A stretch of 64,000 bases of DNA from Balanoglossus misakiensis (lineage: Eukaryota > Hemichordata), in contig CM082581.2 of assembly GCA_040954595.2 (NCBI GenBank), positions 7,254,001 through 7,318,000 on the forward strand, given 5' to 3'. Below are positions 1 to 12,600 of the stretch, in pieces. How positions within the stretch are numbered: position 1 is the first letter of the stretch; each line of letters begins with the position of its first letter. The notes under the pieces were generated by a model. That model was not told the DNA's origin. It searched no databases and saw only the letters and a list, made by a program, of their open reading frames with translations. Both the position numbers and the translations under genes were made by a program.

Positions 1-3000
1 TAGCAACTCTGTTTAAAGTTTGATTTTGACTCAGACATTTGTACACACTTCAAACGTTTAGCCAATCATAAAAATATAACCCAATTAAGGAGTATGAAGG
101 TGCGCTATCGTGTTGTCAACAGGGTTCTGTACATAATGACAAAGACGAGTGACCAATATCACCACATGGACAGGGTTTTCTATTGTAAACCACGCGTTTT
201 ATCAATTCATTTATTTATTTATAATAATTAAATAAATAAAAAAATATTACCATCTCACAACAAATATAAAAACATGAGAATGACATTGTATTAACATAAA
301 GACGGTTGATTATCGACTGTCTGACCACCGCCGTGTCTAGCTCAAAACAATTAAACTGTTATTACAATTTGTATCGCGATCGTATCTTACACCTGTCGCA
401 ATACAGAAATGGACAATACCATGGGCGTCGTAAAGGTCGACCTACAGAGGTCAAGTATAACCGCAGGTGCTATTTATTACCAGATCATCGTCATCATAAT
501 TTAGGAAAAAATGTTGAGTTCCGCCTAAACAAAAATGTTTGGCCAATTATGGAACCAAGGTGGAAGCTCGGTGATTTGAGATTAGAGATCCGTGCATGAG
601 CATGCACTCACGCGGTAGGGACCCGGCTCACGCTCTCCTCGTCCTCTTGCCATAAACTGTGAAACTCGCCAGAAACTATTTGGTAAATCGACTTCCAACT
701 TCGGAGACGCAAATTGACGTAGAAATAAAAAAACAATTTTGAATCATTTAATGAAAAAAACGACTTTTCGGAGACTGGGAAGGCAATTAAAATTGCCTGA
801 ACGCCGCCCCGGAGACTTCTAATGGCGTGGGAGGGTCATCCTCCATTCTGGCGACAAGTGCTATCGTCATGCCCCGTGAAAATAATCAACTAAAACGACC
901 GATTACATATTTGCTCAAAAGTTCAGTAGATATCGGTTTGGAATTCCAATCGCGGCTAGTCATACGGCCCCTGGCTTGTGGCGGCGGATTTTGGCCAAAA
1001 TCTAGATCTGCTCAGTGACTCGAACCGTGAATCGCGGGTCATGAAAACTTGGACACGAACGGGAACAATAACAAAACAAAGTAACCATAGAAACGTAAAC
1101 AAATATTTAAGTGAGTAATTGTTTGGAAGTGCGATGTAAAACTGCGCAGTTGTTGAGTCATTTGGAGCCATGTTGCGTACAATTCTCGTTTTACGGACGC
1201 ATTGGTGAAACTAGTAATGTACAACTTGTACGCGTAATTTTGGGTTTCGAGACGTGTGTAATTCGAGTCAGTCGGCCATTACCACATCAATATATGCCCA
1301 TTACGTCATGTAGCATTTTTTAAATTCACATTTTATTATTAAAGAAGTTTGGACGCTGTGTGGCGCTCCATCGTATTAAGCAAATCGCCGGAGCTATACT
1401 CACCAATATGTAGTTTAATTGATTTTTGTTCGGAAATTTGCGATTCCTGATCATGGTCTGACGGTGAATGTAACTGTAAAAATCCTACGCGCTCATATTT
1501 CTTGCCGCATACGCCGAGCATCGTCGCAGCGTGCGTACTTCTCCTGCACAAATCATATCATCAATAGTATCACCGATCAATCCTTTCAACTCATATATCT
1601 TTTATCATTATTTCCCTTTCATGAGAGCATACGCTCACGTGATCTATCACACATGACGAACTTAGTACACTTGAAGGCGCAAGACCCCCCCCCCCCCTCA
1701 GCAGTCAAAATGTAAAAGTACACTATACGGACATATGAAAATGGCGTCACGTATCACCATCATTTCAGTGAACTTGCCAACGCATGATCTCATAAAATGC
1801 TCTTTAAAATCCATCCTATTAGAAATCTAATGACCTATTTATGAACTATAGGAGATCGTCACTTTGTTGCCAGGGCAACCGTAACCACCCTAACCGGGGA
1901 AGCGGTTTTATGTATACGGGCGGCAGATTCGTACACGGACTGTACCGTGTCGTAGATTTTTTTTTACAAAGGAACAAGAGATCCCTCGTGCATGTTCGCA
2001 TACGGTCAAGGGCCAATTAACTGCAAGCTTGGAGCCAGTAGCCCCATGCTCGGCGGCAGTTTACAGAACAATCGGTTTTCAAGCAACCTTCATATACATG
2101 TATATGTAGCGTTTGTCACGATCGTGCAGATTGGAGCCTCTTGGTCACATACACCACGGGCGCATCAATAGATATCCACGCATATTCCCCATCGGGGATC
2201 GTCGGTGTCAACCTTGCCGGCGGCAGATCGTGGGTCTACATATCTATATATAGGAAAGTATGGTTCGGAGATCCGTAATTGTTGTCAATCGTAATAGTTT
2301 CATTACCAGTACCGTTGGTTTGGTGGGGGACGAAAAAGTGATTCATTCGACTTTATTTTCTTCAATACCATTTTGGAACTTATCCATGATGGCCGTGCCC
2401 CCTCCCCTCGCGCAAAGTACTGTTGTCCCTTCTGAACCTGCCTACGAAGTATGGTTATTATTTAGTACTACCATAGTACTAGTATATAGATTACTAGTAA
2501 CCGTGCTGTTATAATTTAATTCTACCCTGGACGATCACAGTAGCCACTGGTCTGCAGGCCTCCAACGGTCGCTGCACAAGAGTGGCCGTGCTTTTAATAC
2601 GCAATGACTCTCGTTTCTCACGACTGGAGAAAGTGAGTTGCGGTTGGCATTCTCGCGAGCCATAGTCATATCCCCCCGAAAATGTTGCCGTAAAGAGGTC
2701 GTGTTTACCGTGACGATGGCGGTTGGCCGGTAATCGTTCACGAGTTATTTGGATCCGAGGGAAGCATGAAACCACCATGGCACTGCTCGGCAACTCCACT
2801 TGGTCTTGATCTTGTTCTGACTTGACCTCCGCTCTTTTTTTATCGAGCAAACACATTTTAGTTTTGTGAGGTGCAGTTACCACAAGGAGTAACTAAAATA
2901 AGCCTGGGTTTTATGTCAATCGCGAACAACGGAGTTTAATGACCGGTTACTATACCACAACTGCGGTAGCTTCAGAGATTGACAGCAACTTGAACAAGAA

Positions 3001-4469
3001 CGTCGCACTGAGCAGCGGAGAATTGAGAGAGAAAACTTTCGTCGCGTGACAGGGGAATATCTGTGAAAGAACTGTTGTTTTTTCCCAGGACACTTAACTG
3101 TTTGCGAATGTCAACAACTTTCGGTACATTCCGATACACGGCGTAAGTCACGATCAACAGGGCAACGTCAAAAGCACTATCAATGACCACTGTTGTGCCA
3201 ATAAACAGTTACCGGGTACACCGAAACGTCTTTGGCACCTGCGTGCGAGTTTGTAAAATGTGTTTTCCTTTGTCCCCCTTTTAATTGCCTTATCTGATTT
3301 CTTTACACGCGGAGCGTCCGCATCCGGCGAAAAAAGGGGCCCACCCTGCCGATCTGTTGACAAAGCCGTCCCCATTCGGGCAATTTTCAGGTATATGGCA
3401 AATACCTATGGCACCCTAACTTATTAAGTCGGTATGTTAAAATAATAGCGGAATGGGTTAGCAAACTTGGTCCGACGCAGACCCAGCATCTGCGGCATGC
3501 CCGGCGCCACATCTTGAAAACACGAGCCTGGATTAAAAGAGCGGCACTCGAGCAAGTCTTTCGCCGAGCTCCAGGCAGGCAGCTGCATGCGCTTCTTGGT
3601 CGCTGGATGTCGCAGGATGATTGAACCAATGGACATGCGCACTAAACAGCATTTGAATTATACTTTATTTGTCCGAGATGACGACTTGCAATCGGTTTGC
3701 GAACCAAAAGTTTATTATTGACAAGCATCCCCCAAAACAGAGGCACAAAATTACGGAGACGCTAGCGCTCGCATTATTGCACGCGGACTGCACGAGTATA
3801 GTTCACTGCTTCACAGCCCCTCTGCGGACTGTTATGTTACCATTTTGCATCTGTTTGGTGGTCAGAAATCAATCAGCCAGGTATAAAAAAATAATTGTGA
3901 CTAAAAATAACAACATATCGCATGGGAGATCAAGAAACATTTAAACCTTGTAATCGCCGGCCATATTTTCCCCTGTCAAAATCATAGTGTTGGTGCAGCA
4001 TTTTCTCATTGTTACTAGTAGACATTAGTTCCCATTGCCGACTCGGAATGGTTTAGATCAAACCTTTTTGCAAAAACGTGGTTTCGGAGGTTAATTCTTC
4101 TTGAACGATGTCGACAAGTTGACTTTGGAATTGAAAGTGTTAATTCTCTCTGGCCGCCTCCCCCCCTCCCCAAACTTATAATCGCATTCGTGGGCTACAC
4201 CACAACAATTGCGGTGTTGGGTGACGATCCGACGGGGCACGGATAAATGCTGCCCAAAGAACTGAGCAAACAGAGACGGCCCAAGACGGCTTAGGACGAG
4301 TGAAGAGAGCTGGCGCCTGGGGTTGAATAATCGCCGAGTAAGAACGGTTCTGAACCAACAACTTAGATTCCTCGATCAACAGAATAGTATCTTATATTGC
4401 CTTAATCAGCATTAAGACTATAACAAGTATAAAAAGTTAGGCACACACATTAAAGTCTCATGACGGAAC
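1..4469. other. Upstream intergenic region, no gene seen
   Basis: No coding exon is recognisable; open frames are short and have no family signature. An AT-rich inverted repeat lies at about 210-240 (TTATTTATTTA then TAAATAAATAA). A C13 tract is at 1685-1697. A perfect palindromic RFX X-box (GTTGCCAGGGCAAC) is at 1866-1879, with a weaker one at 1081-1094. TACATGTA occurs at 2095. Confidence 0.6.
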
Positions 4470-4847
4470 TATATGTGCCTACTGTGTTGTTCCGTTCGGT
4501 TTCTGCCTCCCCGGGATTTTGAAGTTGTGTCTATCATTGTCCGGGAGTCCCGGGAGAGAAATCGGCCGGTTTTGGGGTCTCGGGGCTTAGCTTTGTGTGT
4601 TTTGGGACCCTCTTCACCTGATAACAATACCGATTGGCAGTGTTCTGTCGTTTGTTTTTGGGGGAGAATTTGGCATCGATAGGGGGGTCGGAACGGTCCC
4701 CTGATCGGCCGTCTGAATTGCGTGTAATCCACCCGGATTGAAATCGTTGTTTGCGTTCGCCTATTCACGGGACATGTGTTCTGGGTGGGAGGGGCTCCCG
4801 TGTAATTTGTTGACTCCGCGCTCCGGCTGCCACTCACCGGCGCTCCG

Positions 4848-4970
4848 CCAATCAGAGGTCACCCCGGAGTTTCCCGGTGGCTGAGTTGACAGTGCTATGC
4901 AAATAGGGACAAGAGTCCCCGACCCCGCCTCCCCTATGTATACCTGTAATAGTCAACAGTCACTCATTGG
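4848..4970 (+). promoter_or_regulatory. HHEX core promoter candidate
   Basis: Within 125 bp lie a CCAAT box (CCGCCAATCAGA, CCAAT at 4848-4852), a perfect octamer ATGCAAAT (4897-4904, a POU-factor site), an inverted GC-box core CCCCGCC (4923-4929) and a TATA-like TATGTATA (4935-4942). About 25-30 bp after the TATA-like element the sequence CAGTCACTCATT offers an initiator near 4958-4970. The order and spacing fit a focused RNA polymerase II promoter about 150 bp before the ATG. The transcription start itself is inferred. Confidence 0.6.
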
Positions 4971-5113
4971 GAGAATCACATAGTGCTTTTACGCCAATAA
5001 GTGTGTGAGAAGGACGCTATCTACTAGAATCACTTTTACTGGCCTGATTGAACCTTGGGGAGAAGCGAGGACTGACTCCCAATTTCCCCCCTCATTTTTT
5101 TTAGATTTCTGCT
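4970..5113 (+). other. HHEX 5' leader, possible UTR splice acceptor
   Basis: This is the probable 5' untranslated leader between the inferred start of transcription and the ATG. It ends in a pyrimidine run and AG (CCCCCCTCATTTTTTTTAG, AG at 5103-5104), with CTGAC at about 5072 that could serve as a branch point. This makes a credible splice acceptor 9 bp before the ATG, so the leader may be partly intronic, with a further non-coding exon upstream. Direct continuity with the promoter at 4848-4970 is equally possible. Confidence 0.4.
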
Positions 5114-5486
5114 ATGCAATACCCGTCTGTGCAGGCTTCAGGACTTAACGGACTCGGTATGGCTGTCTACGCGCCCACTGCCCTACAACCCCTGCCGGCC
5201 GTCCAGCAGGCTCCCGTTCACCACCCGACGCCGTTCTACATCGATAACATCCTCGGACACCACCACGGCCACAGCACCGTCACCCCGGCCAGACCGACGC
5301 CGACGATCCCGACCAGCGGCCTGGCGACCGCGTACCGGAGCCCCTTCTACGACCACGGTCTGCAGACGGCGTTTGCCTCCGCGCCGCACTTGACGTACAC
5401 GGGGAGCGCTTTCAGTTCACCTTTGTATTATCCGAGACCCGAGTACACAGTGTCACACGGACTCCTAGAACGACGAGAAGCCTTAG
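5114..5486 (+). CDS. HHEX: HHEX exon 1: Pro-rich repressor N-terminus with eh1 motif
   Basis: The exon encodes residues 1-124 plus the first base of codon 125. It is rich in Pro, His, Tyr and Ala, as in vertebrate Hex. The motif [12 protein letters not shown] (residues 37-48) contains the F-x-I-x-x-I-L Groucho-binding eh1 core. A His-rich run follows, then Tyr/Pro-rich sequence ([10 protein letters not shown]). The donor is TTAG|GTAAAGT at 5487. Reading on into the intron reaches a stop at 5567-5569, so an unspliced message would give a 151-residue protein without a homeodomain. Confidence 0.95.
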
Positions 5487-6615
5487 GTAAAGTATTAGTT
5501 ATATATTTCATTTGGAACTATCTATCTTTCAAAGGTAACTTAGAAATCTCTGGCAGCAACTTGCGATGAACTTGTTCATATTTTTATTTGCCGCGTATGA
5601 GAAGACCTGTATTTTAGCTGCGTCCGGTATAAACAGGTAATTGTTCGGTGAATGATCGTAATCATGTCGGTAATTTGTCGGCGAATTGTGATTTATAAAT
5701 GCCTTCACATGGCAATCAGTTGTCACTTGTCATAAAAACGAAAACTGTCCATTCGGTCGGTCGGTCGGTGATAGATTGCTCTTGTCGCGCGTCGATTGCG
5801 TCAAGAAAAATATTTCCACTGTCACGAATCGGACAGATACCTTTGTTCCCCGGCTGGGAAAAAGACCAATTCACACCTGAAGTGAAGATTGAAAAGCCAA
5901 CCGGATGATTAGAGCCCTCAACCCTGCCCGCCAACTCGCGGGCGAAACGACACTGGTGTGGCGAACTTGTCGGGAGTTTCGGTTGCCGTGGTTACCAACG
6001 ACCGCGCTTATCGCCCGAGCATTGATATAATGCGCGTTTCAATGTCCATTAGGCCGATAAGGGTATTACGATGGCTCCAACAGCCCTGCCTGCCTGCGTG
6101 CGTGCCCATTGTGCGTGGGGATGCTGACTCTTGCCTTTTCGGGGGCCGGACCGCAGCGCGGGCTTTTCACCCCACAAACAGACACAGAACAACACCCAAA
6201 CAAACGCGAGAGCAGCCGACAAAATTCGAGTAACACCTTCGGTGTGAAAACTAGTAATCTGCTGCTGCGCCGTTTCCTGTCCCGCCGCGATAATTCGTCG
6301 GTGATGGGACTTTAATTTGTTGATAATAGGGAAATGAGGAGCATGCTTCAGGCGATAAAAATAAAACTGAGCTTATCAACTCTGTGCAGGGCCGAGGAAA
6401 TGGGCAAAAAAATAAACCATACTTTATGGGGAACAAGTGACGGTTCTCCGGTTGTTCGGATATCCGGCAAGTGTTGTTGTAGATTATCAGTTAGTTTTAT
6501 AAAACGGCGTCAGCAACTGCCGATAAAAATGGTGCTCTTCTCGCTCTTTTTGTTACTCGTTGATGGTTTGACTTCCTGTCTATTCATCGGCAAAGAGTTT
6601 TTATGTATGTATGCA

Positions 6616-6661
<46 letters not shown>

Positions 6662-9600
6662 CGTGTATATGTAACACCTATAATACATTGTATACTACAT
6701 AAATGCACAATACATGCACTCATTGTGTGTGCGCGTGTGCGTTTATAAACCCATACTCAAATCTTGTAATGTATAAATATTAATCGCAGTCTATATTCGA
6801 CACTGGTCATAATTTGACTTAACCGTGACCGAATGTCTGTTGGGTTTTATCAAAAAAGGCATCTCGATTAGGAGATAGCCCAAAGTAATACGTCTGTCAC
6901 TCAAGACAAAAACACCATAATATCAACAGATTATCATGTTTATATCTCTCGTTTTTTCCTCCCTTTGCCATGTGCATGTTTGGTATCTGCAGTGCCGGAC
7001 AACTCTTTCCGACGTTCTCCTAAGACCATCTATTGATCATTAAAAAATAAGTATATGATTTTCCCCACTTTGTTGTAAAATGGAGAAGTGAGAAACAAGG
7101 CGATCAATTGCCCGGCAGACTTCGTTTCACTAGATTTCCGTTTTTAATCTTATTTTTTTAATGAAATAATTACCGTGCAATCTGTTCGTCTAAAACTTGA
7201 CGCAGTTTAAACACATGAAATATTCACAACAGGTTAGATAATATGCCTTATCTATGATCAAATCGACATTTTAACAGCGACACTGCGAAAATTCAAAAAT
7301 AACCGTTACGTCTGTCTTTCAAAAATCCGTTGCTTTTGACAATTCATCTTTTTTGGTAGTGACGTCTGTAAAATAGGGTGGGTCAGCGCGCCAACCGACA
7401 AGCTTGTACAGGGACGAGGCAATAACATAAAGAATAGTTTTTTTTTACTGTTGGGCGGTTTTCAGAGCTTCCCAAATGCCGATGTGTTTTTTAGACACGT
7501 ACTCTCCAGAATGGACCGACAACAAAGATGATTCACGTTGTAACTCAGTCTACGGAAGAATACGCGTGAAATGCATGCTTCATGTGCGTGTATCGAAAAG
7601 TAAATAGTGTATACAAGTGCTCCAACGAGGAATTCTCCTCGATAGACGTCTATAGCGGTGCTGGTAAAACACTCGACCTTTTCTCTGTGTTACAATGTTT
7701 CAGTGGTGAATTGCCACCGCGTGTTTTTATCCGCGAATACTTCTGTTGTAAAAGTATAGGGGCTCAGCACACCAACACGCCGTGCTGTACAACCAGCTAC
7801 AATTTAAACCCATGCGAATCTACTTGGCGAATCGAGACTACAATTGACCGAAATCGACAAACAGTGCGCGATTTTACTGTTTGATTTGATAATTGTATAA
7901 TTGACTCCGCAAATTATCACCGACCGCTTAATTGTCCCACGGGAGTATTAATTTTATTGCCAGTCTCGGCGCACGCTGCAATCATGACGTGGAGCGAAGA
8001 GGGCTCGTGTCACACTAAAGTATCTTGGAAGATTTTTGCTCATATAACAGTGTGGTAAAACTGCAGTTAACTTGACAGGGGATATTACCAGAGTCAAGAG
8101 GAGATATCGCTATTAAAGTCATATATTGCCAATTCATTGTCCTAGTTTAACTACCGTTTTTTATCACGGCTTGTTGGTTTATCGATCTCGTAGACTATAC
8201 TAGTGTTTCCCCAGCTTCATTACAAATTTCTCGTTGGACGGATCATAACAACTTTTGTTGGTGTTTGAAATACTCAGCAGTATGATAAACAAAAAATAAC
8301 AACAACGATACGACATAGTTATAACAATAGCCGAAGATTGTACACAATGACATAGATTGTATTTTCTATTCGCGTTGTGTTTGCAAACGATGACATTTTA
8401 ATAACAAAAAGGTCTATGCGTAAAAACAAAGTTTCAACAAATTTCTGTGACCTTTTAGTCAAAGAAAAGACTTTCGATCGGCATAAATAAACGGGAAAAT
8501 TCTTGATTTCCTGCAATTTCAGTCGATATTTGACTCAGTCGGGAAGGCGTCGATGAAAACGATGTTGAAATGTACGAACACGAGACACCCATGTCGATAT
8601 CCTGCAATGTCGCTGCGAAATATATCAGGCGTTTTGACCCCCATCACTCTAGCGGAAATCGTAGCGAGCATTCGCTAATTAGCAGAGAATTGCAACAGGG
8701 AAAGCGTTTCGACGACTTAGGCACGGGCAATTAGGGCGTGTTTCGACTCTTTGAATGCCAACAATGGCGGCGTTTCACGCCCATACGCGGCAAACAGTCG
8801 GCGAGCAATCAGGGGAAAACCAGCCAGCAATGGCAGCGTCAATTAACGCAGCCCCGGTTAGTAGTAACTGTTGTTGTACGCAATTTAGGCGTTTCTGAAC
8901 AAGTTCCTGTGAGTATGAAAGGCCAAGCTTTATTTCGCTAATCCGGTTACGGTAATGGACAGCTACGCGCTGTATACCCACTCCAGCGGCATTGTTTCTT
9001 TTGCTGTGAAGCTCGAAACCAAACACGGAAACAAGAAGCCGGGCGTCAATTGCTCACAGCGCAAACAGAAGTGCGAGACAACGGGGCGTAAACGCGAGAT
9101 AGATTCCCCTCAAATTGAATATTAAAACCATCACAATTTATTTGAACTGCCGCGCCGAGTGTTTCCTTCATTGAGATGAATGCACGCAGAGTATGCTCTC
9201 TATAAAGCGTATATCAAATATGTACTCAGTGAATTATAAAACCCGTACAATTGCCATTCGTCACTAGTTACCACCCCAAAATGCCCGTTTTGTGTTCAAT
9301 AGAATTGCGCTTTCTGACTTATTTTTTTATCGTTTAGACTATCACTAACAGAGAACAACGGCTGAGCGTTTTGACCAGGCGCGGCGCGACTGTACCGTTG
9401 CTTCGAAATTTCTCGTGCCGGACTCTGAAACTATGCGATGTTTTTCACCACAAGTGCCTATTTTTCAAACCATGTATTAAAAACTCAGTGTTGCTGGGGT
9501 TGTCATCTTTTGAGGTGACACGACAATGTGGGTACTCTGGAGCCCATGGAGACAGTAACCATGGGAATCTGGTATACAAGACCTGCAATGCTCTCACGGC

Positions 9601-12600
9601 AACTCGTAATTTTTTGTGTGAAAATTGTAAGACCCCCACCCCGAATATTCACCGCAGCGCGAATTGGATGAAACCGTGGAGGTGGCGACCTCCACGCTCA
9701 AACCGAACCACCGATTTCACAGAAGAATCGAATCCAGTATCTACAGTAGAAAAATGAAGTGAAACAACTTGATTTCAAAGACCGCACTAGATAGTGTTGT
9801 TACACCCTTTTACAAAGTAATACAAAACCATAAATTGACAATGCGCGGATATCATTTGGGCGCGGATACAACATTTGCTATTCGGAGTATTGCCGTGTTG
9901 ATCTTCGGTACAATATACAATAAAGTTCTGTAGCACTCTTTGATCAACAAGTAAATTTCAGCATAAGCTTTCGGGAACATGTAGTCCCCTTCTTCAGATG
10001 CACTCGTGGAATGAACAGACTTAACCGGGACTATGGTTTTATGTCACACTACAAATAACTGTCAGTTTTCTGCAGTCCACCACCCCATTTACACATTTGC
10101 ATTCCATTAACATTTCTATTGTTCTATTTTCACACCCAACGCTTCTTTTGTTTTCCGAGGCACCTGGTCCTGCAAATATTTTCTAATTTGAATACCCCGT
10201 GATTCTCTGTTCATTCCACGAGTGCATTTGAAGAAGGGGCCTACATGTTCCTGAAAGCTTATGCTGAAATTTACTTGTTGATCAAAGAGTGCTACAGAAC
10301 TTTATTGAACATTTGCTATGAGTTTATATTAATTTTCAAGATCATCATACAGACGAACGGTGAGAATATGCGGCAGGGCGGATGTAGCCGGATTTTGAGA
10401 CTCATTCATCACGGGGATATTGTACAAGAGGGTTTGATCGGCAGGAAACATCGACTATATCTGCAGGTAGCAGAGACGAGATCAAAACCATCCACTCTGT
10501 CGGTCGCATTACTGCCAAGGACCCTCAAGGTCCGATAAGTGCCCCTGGTGGGAGGAAGTCTTGTCACCCGATCTGATGTCACTCTTTTTTTTATCTCCCT
10601 TCCGCCTCCAGTCGCTGGCAAGCCGATGATATGGAACCCGTTCCTGCAACGTCCGCTCCACAAGCGCAAGGGAGGCCAGGTGCGGTTCTCCAACGACCAG
10701 ACGGTGGAGCTGGAGAAGAAATTCGAGAGTCAGAAGTACCTGTCGCCGCCGGAGAGGAAGAAGCTGGCGAAGTCGCTGCAGCTCACAGAGAGACAAGTAA
10801 GTAGAAACCGATTCTGTGAATGCACGGCTGGGATTTTTTTAGTAAATGAACTGACACGGCGAAATGTTAATTTACGTCAGTTTTGCAGTATTTATGTGTA
10901 TCATTAGCGATTTGCTTGTACATGTACATGTATATCCAGGCAGTGTCACGGTTAATCATGACAATTGGCAAAGTGGCTTTAGACATTTTCAAAGTGACAT
11001 GTTTTAGAACATGCTTTAGGGAGCAGATGAAGAAACTGCAGTTAACTATGGAGATTACATGTTGATTCCTGTGATTTCATTGAATAAAGGCGGCAGTGCA
11101 TGTATAATTTATAACTCTGTGATCCAAACTTATGGTGCGAATTTTTCTACACTGCATCTCGTGAAATATGAATTGGGCTATTTGTTGGAAGGAATAATTG
11201 ATGCTTTATACCCCTTGAGAGTGTGGGAATGGAGCAGTTTACATCATTTATTCATGACATTGCCACGACTCTGTGAACTCGAAATGAAATAGCATATAGG
11301 CATTTAATAATTGCTGAAAGTAGCAATCGACTGAGCTGCTGTGATTGAATCAGAGGAGTCACGTTCATTCATTCATTCATTCATTCATTCATTCATTCAT
11401 TCGTCCGTCCGTTCGTTCGTTCGTTCGTTCGTTCGCGCGATGGGAGAATCGATGACTGAAACGATTTTAATAATTTTTACCTAAAATATGTTCCGTGTCT
11501 ATTTTCCAGGTGAAAACGTGGTTCCAAAACAGAAGGGCAAAATGGCGTCGGCTTAAACAGGTGAGACGTGGCAATATGCCGTGTGTTGAACTATACTCAA
11601 AGCTCTGCAAAATATTGTCATGTTACTTGGTTGATTAGTGCAACCTGGAATTATTTTAGTGCAGTTTCCCCTGAAAGAGTTGTGGCGTAAAAGTCAGGGT
11701 TTGTTTCTACACTTGTAACCAAATTACACGTAGTCTATTCGATGAAGGGGCTGAAAAATATACCATCGGCCGATCGCAGACGACCGAGATTAGATTGAAC
11801 ATTTCATTAATTACACCGAGTCCCTTTATCCAATTTGAAACCACGTGACGACGGACAAAGCATTCTCTAAGATAACGATGAAAGAGCACTATTTTATGCG
11901 CGTTTAGAGAGTACACTTGTTGCGTTTGTGGTCAGGTTTTGTCCTCCTGAGAGGATTTGATGATGGTTTAATACTCGATATGATACGGCGGCAGTACTGT
12001 AGACTAGACTCGCAACGGGGCATGCAAAGCAGCACCCCAAACACACGCGCTGAAAGATATATCTGTCGCAAAGTTTAGCTGCGCAGGGGGCACTGGTGTC
12101 ATGACAAGCGCCACAAAATCCCCCATATCATACTTATCACACTTCTGGCGCCACAGTTAATAAATTATTGATCATAAAGGCCGTGTTAAAAAGGACTCCA
12201 ATAATTTTGAATAGCGTATCTTTTGTCAACTAATTGCACGTATATTGGCAACAACAACACCGGGGGCATTTCTACCCGCCCGCTCTTATTATATTGTTCA
12301 TTGAGCGATCAACATTTGATTGGTGCATGTCAGACACATTCAAGTGTCTCCTTTAAACGCTGCAACTTGTCGGGGGCCAGGTACCCACGTGACAAATTAG
12401 GTACTCAGCCATTCTGTCGCCAGTGGTGTCACGAAACTGGCTGAACACGACCGGACGATAGTCTAAACTTTAATCCCGCGCTCCTCCTTTCCGAAATGAG
12501 AAAAAGTCGAAGCGTGGGTCGGAGCTCCGCGGTCTCCCGCAGGAGGTCGAACTGACTAGCCTATAGTCGTACCCCTTTTTCAACACAAAGTCAGCATGAA

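Larger units (their letters stand above)
5487..10611 (+). other. HHEX intron 1
   Basis: A 5125-bp GT-AG phase-1 intron with no coding exon seen inside. It contains a CpG-containing start (5487-6310), a GT/GC microsatellite (6602-6669), a small cluster of homeodomain core sites (7890-7952) and a 390-bp foldback element (9918-10307). Long first introns of developmental regulators commonly hold enhancers; that role is inferred here. Confidence 0.8.
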
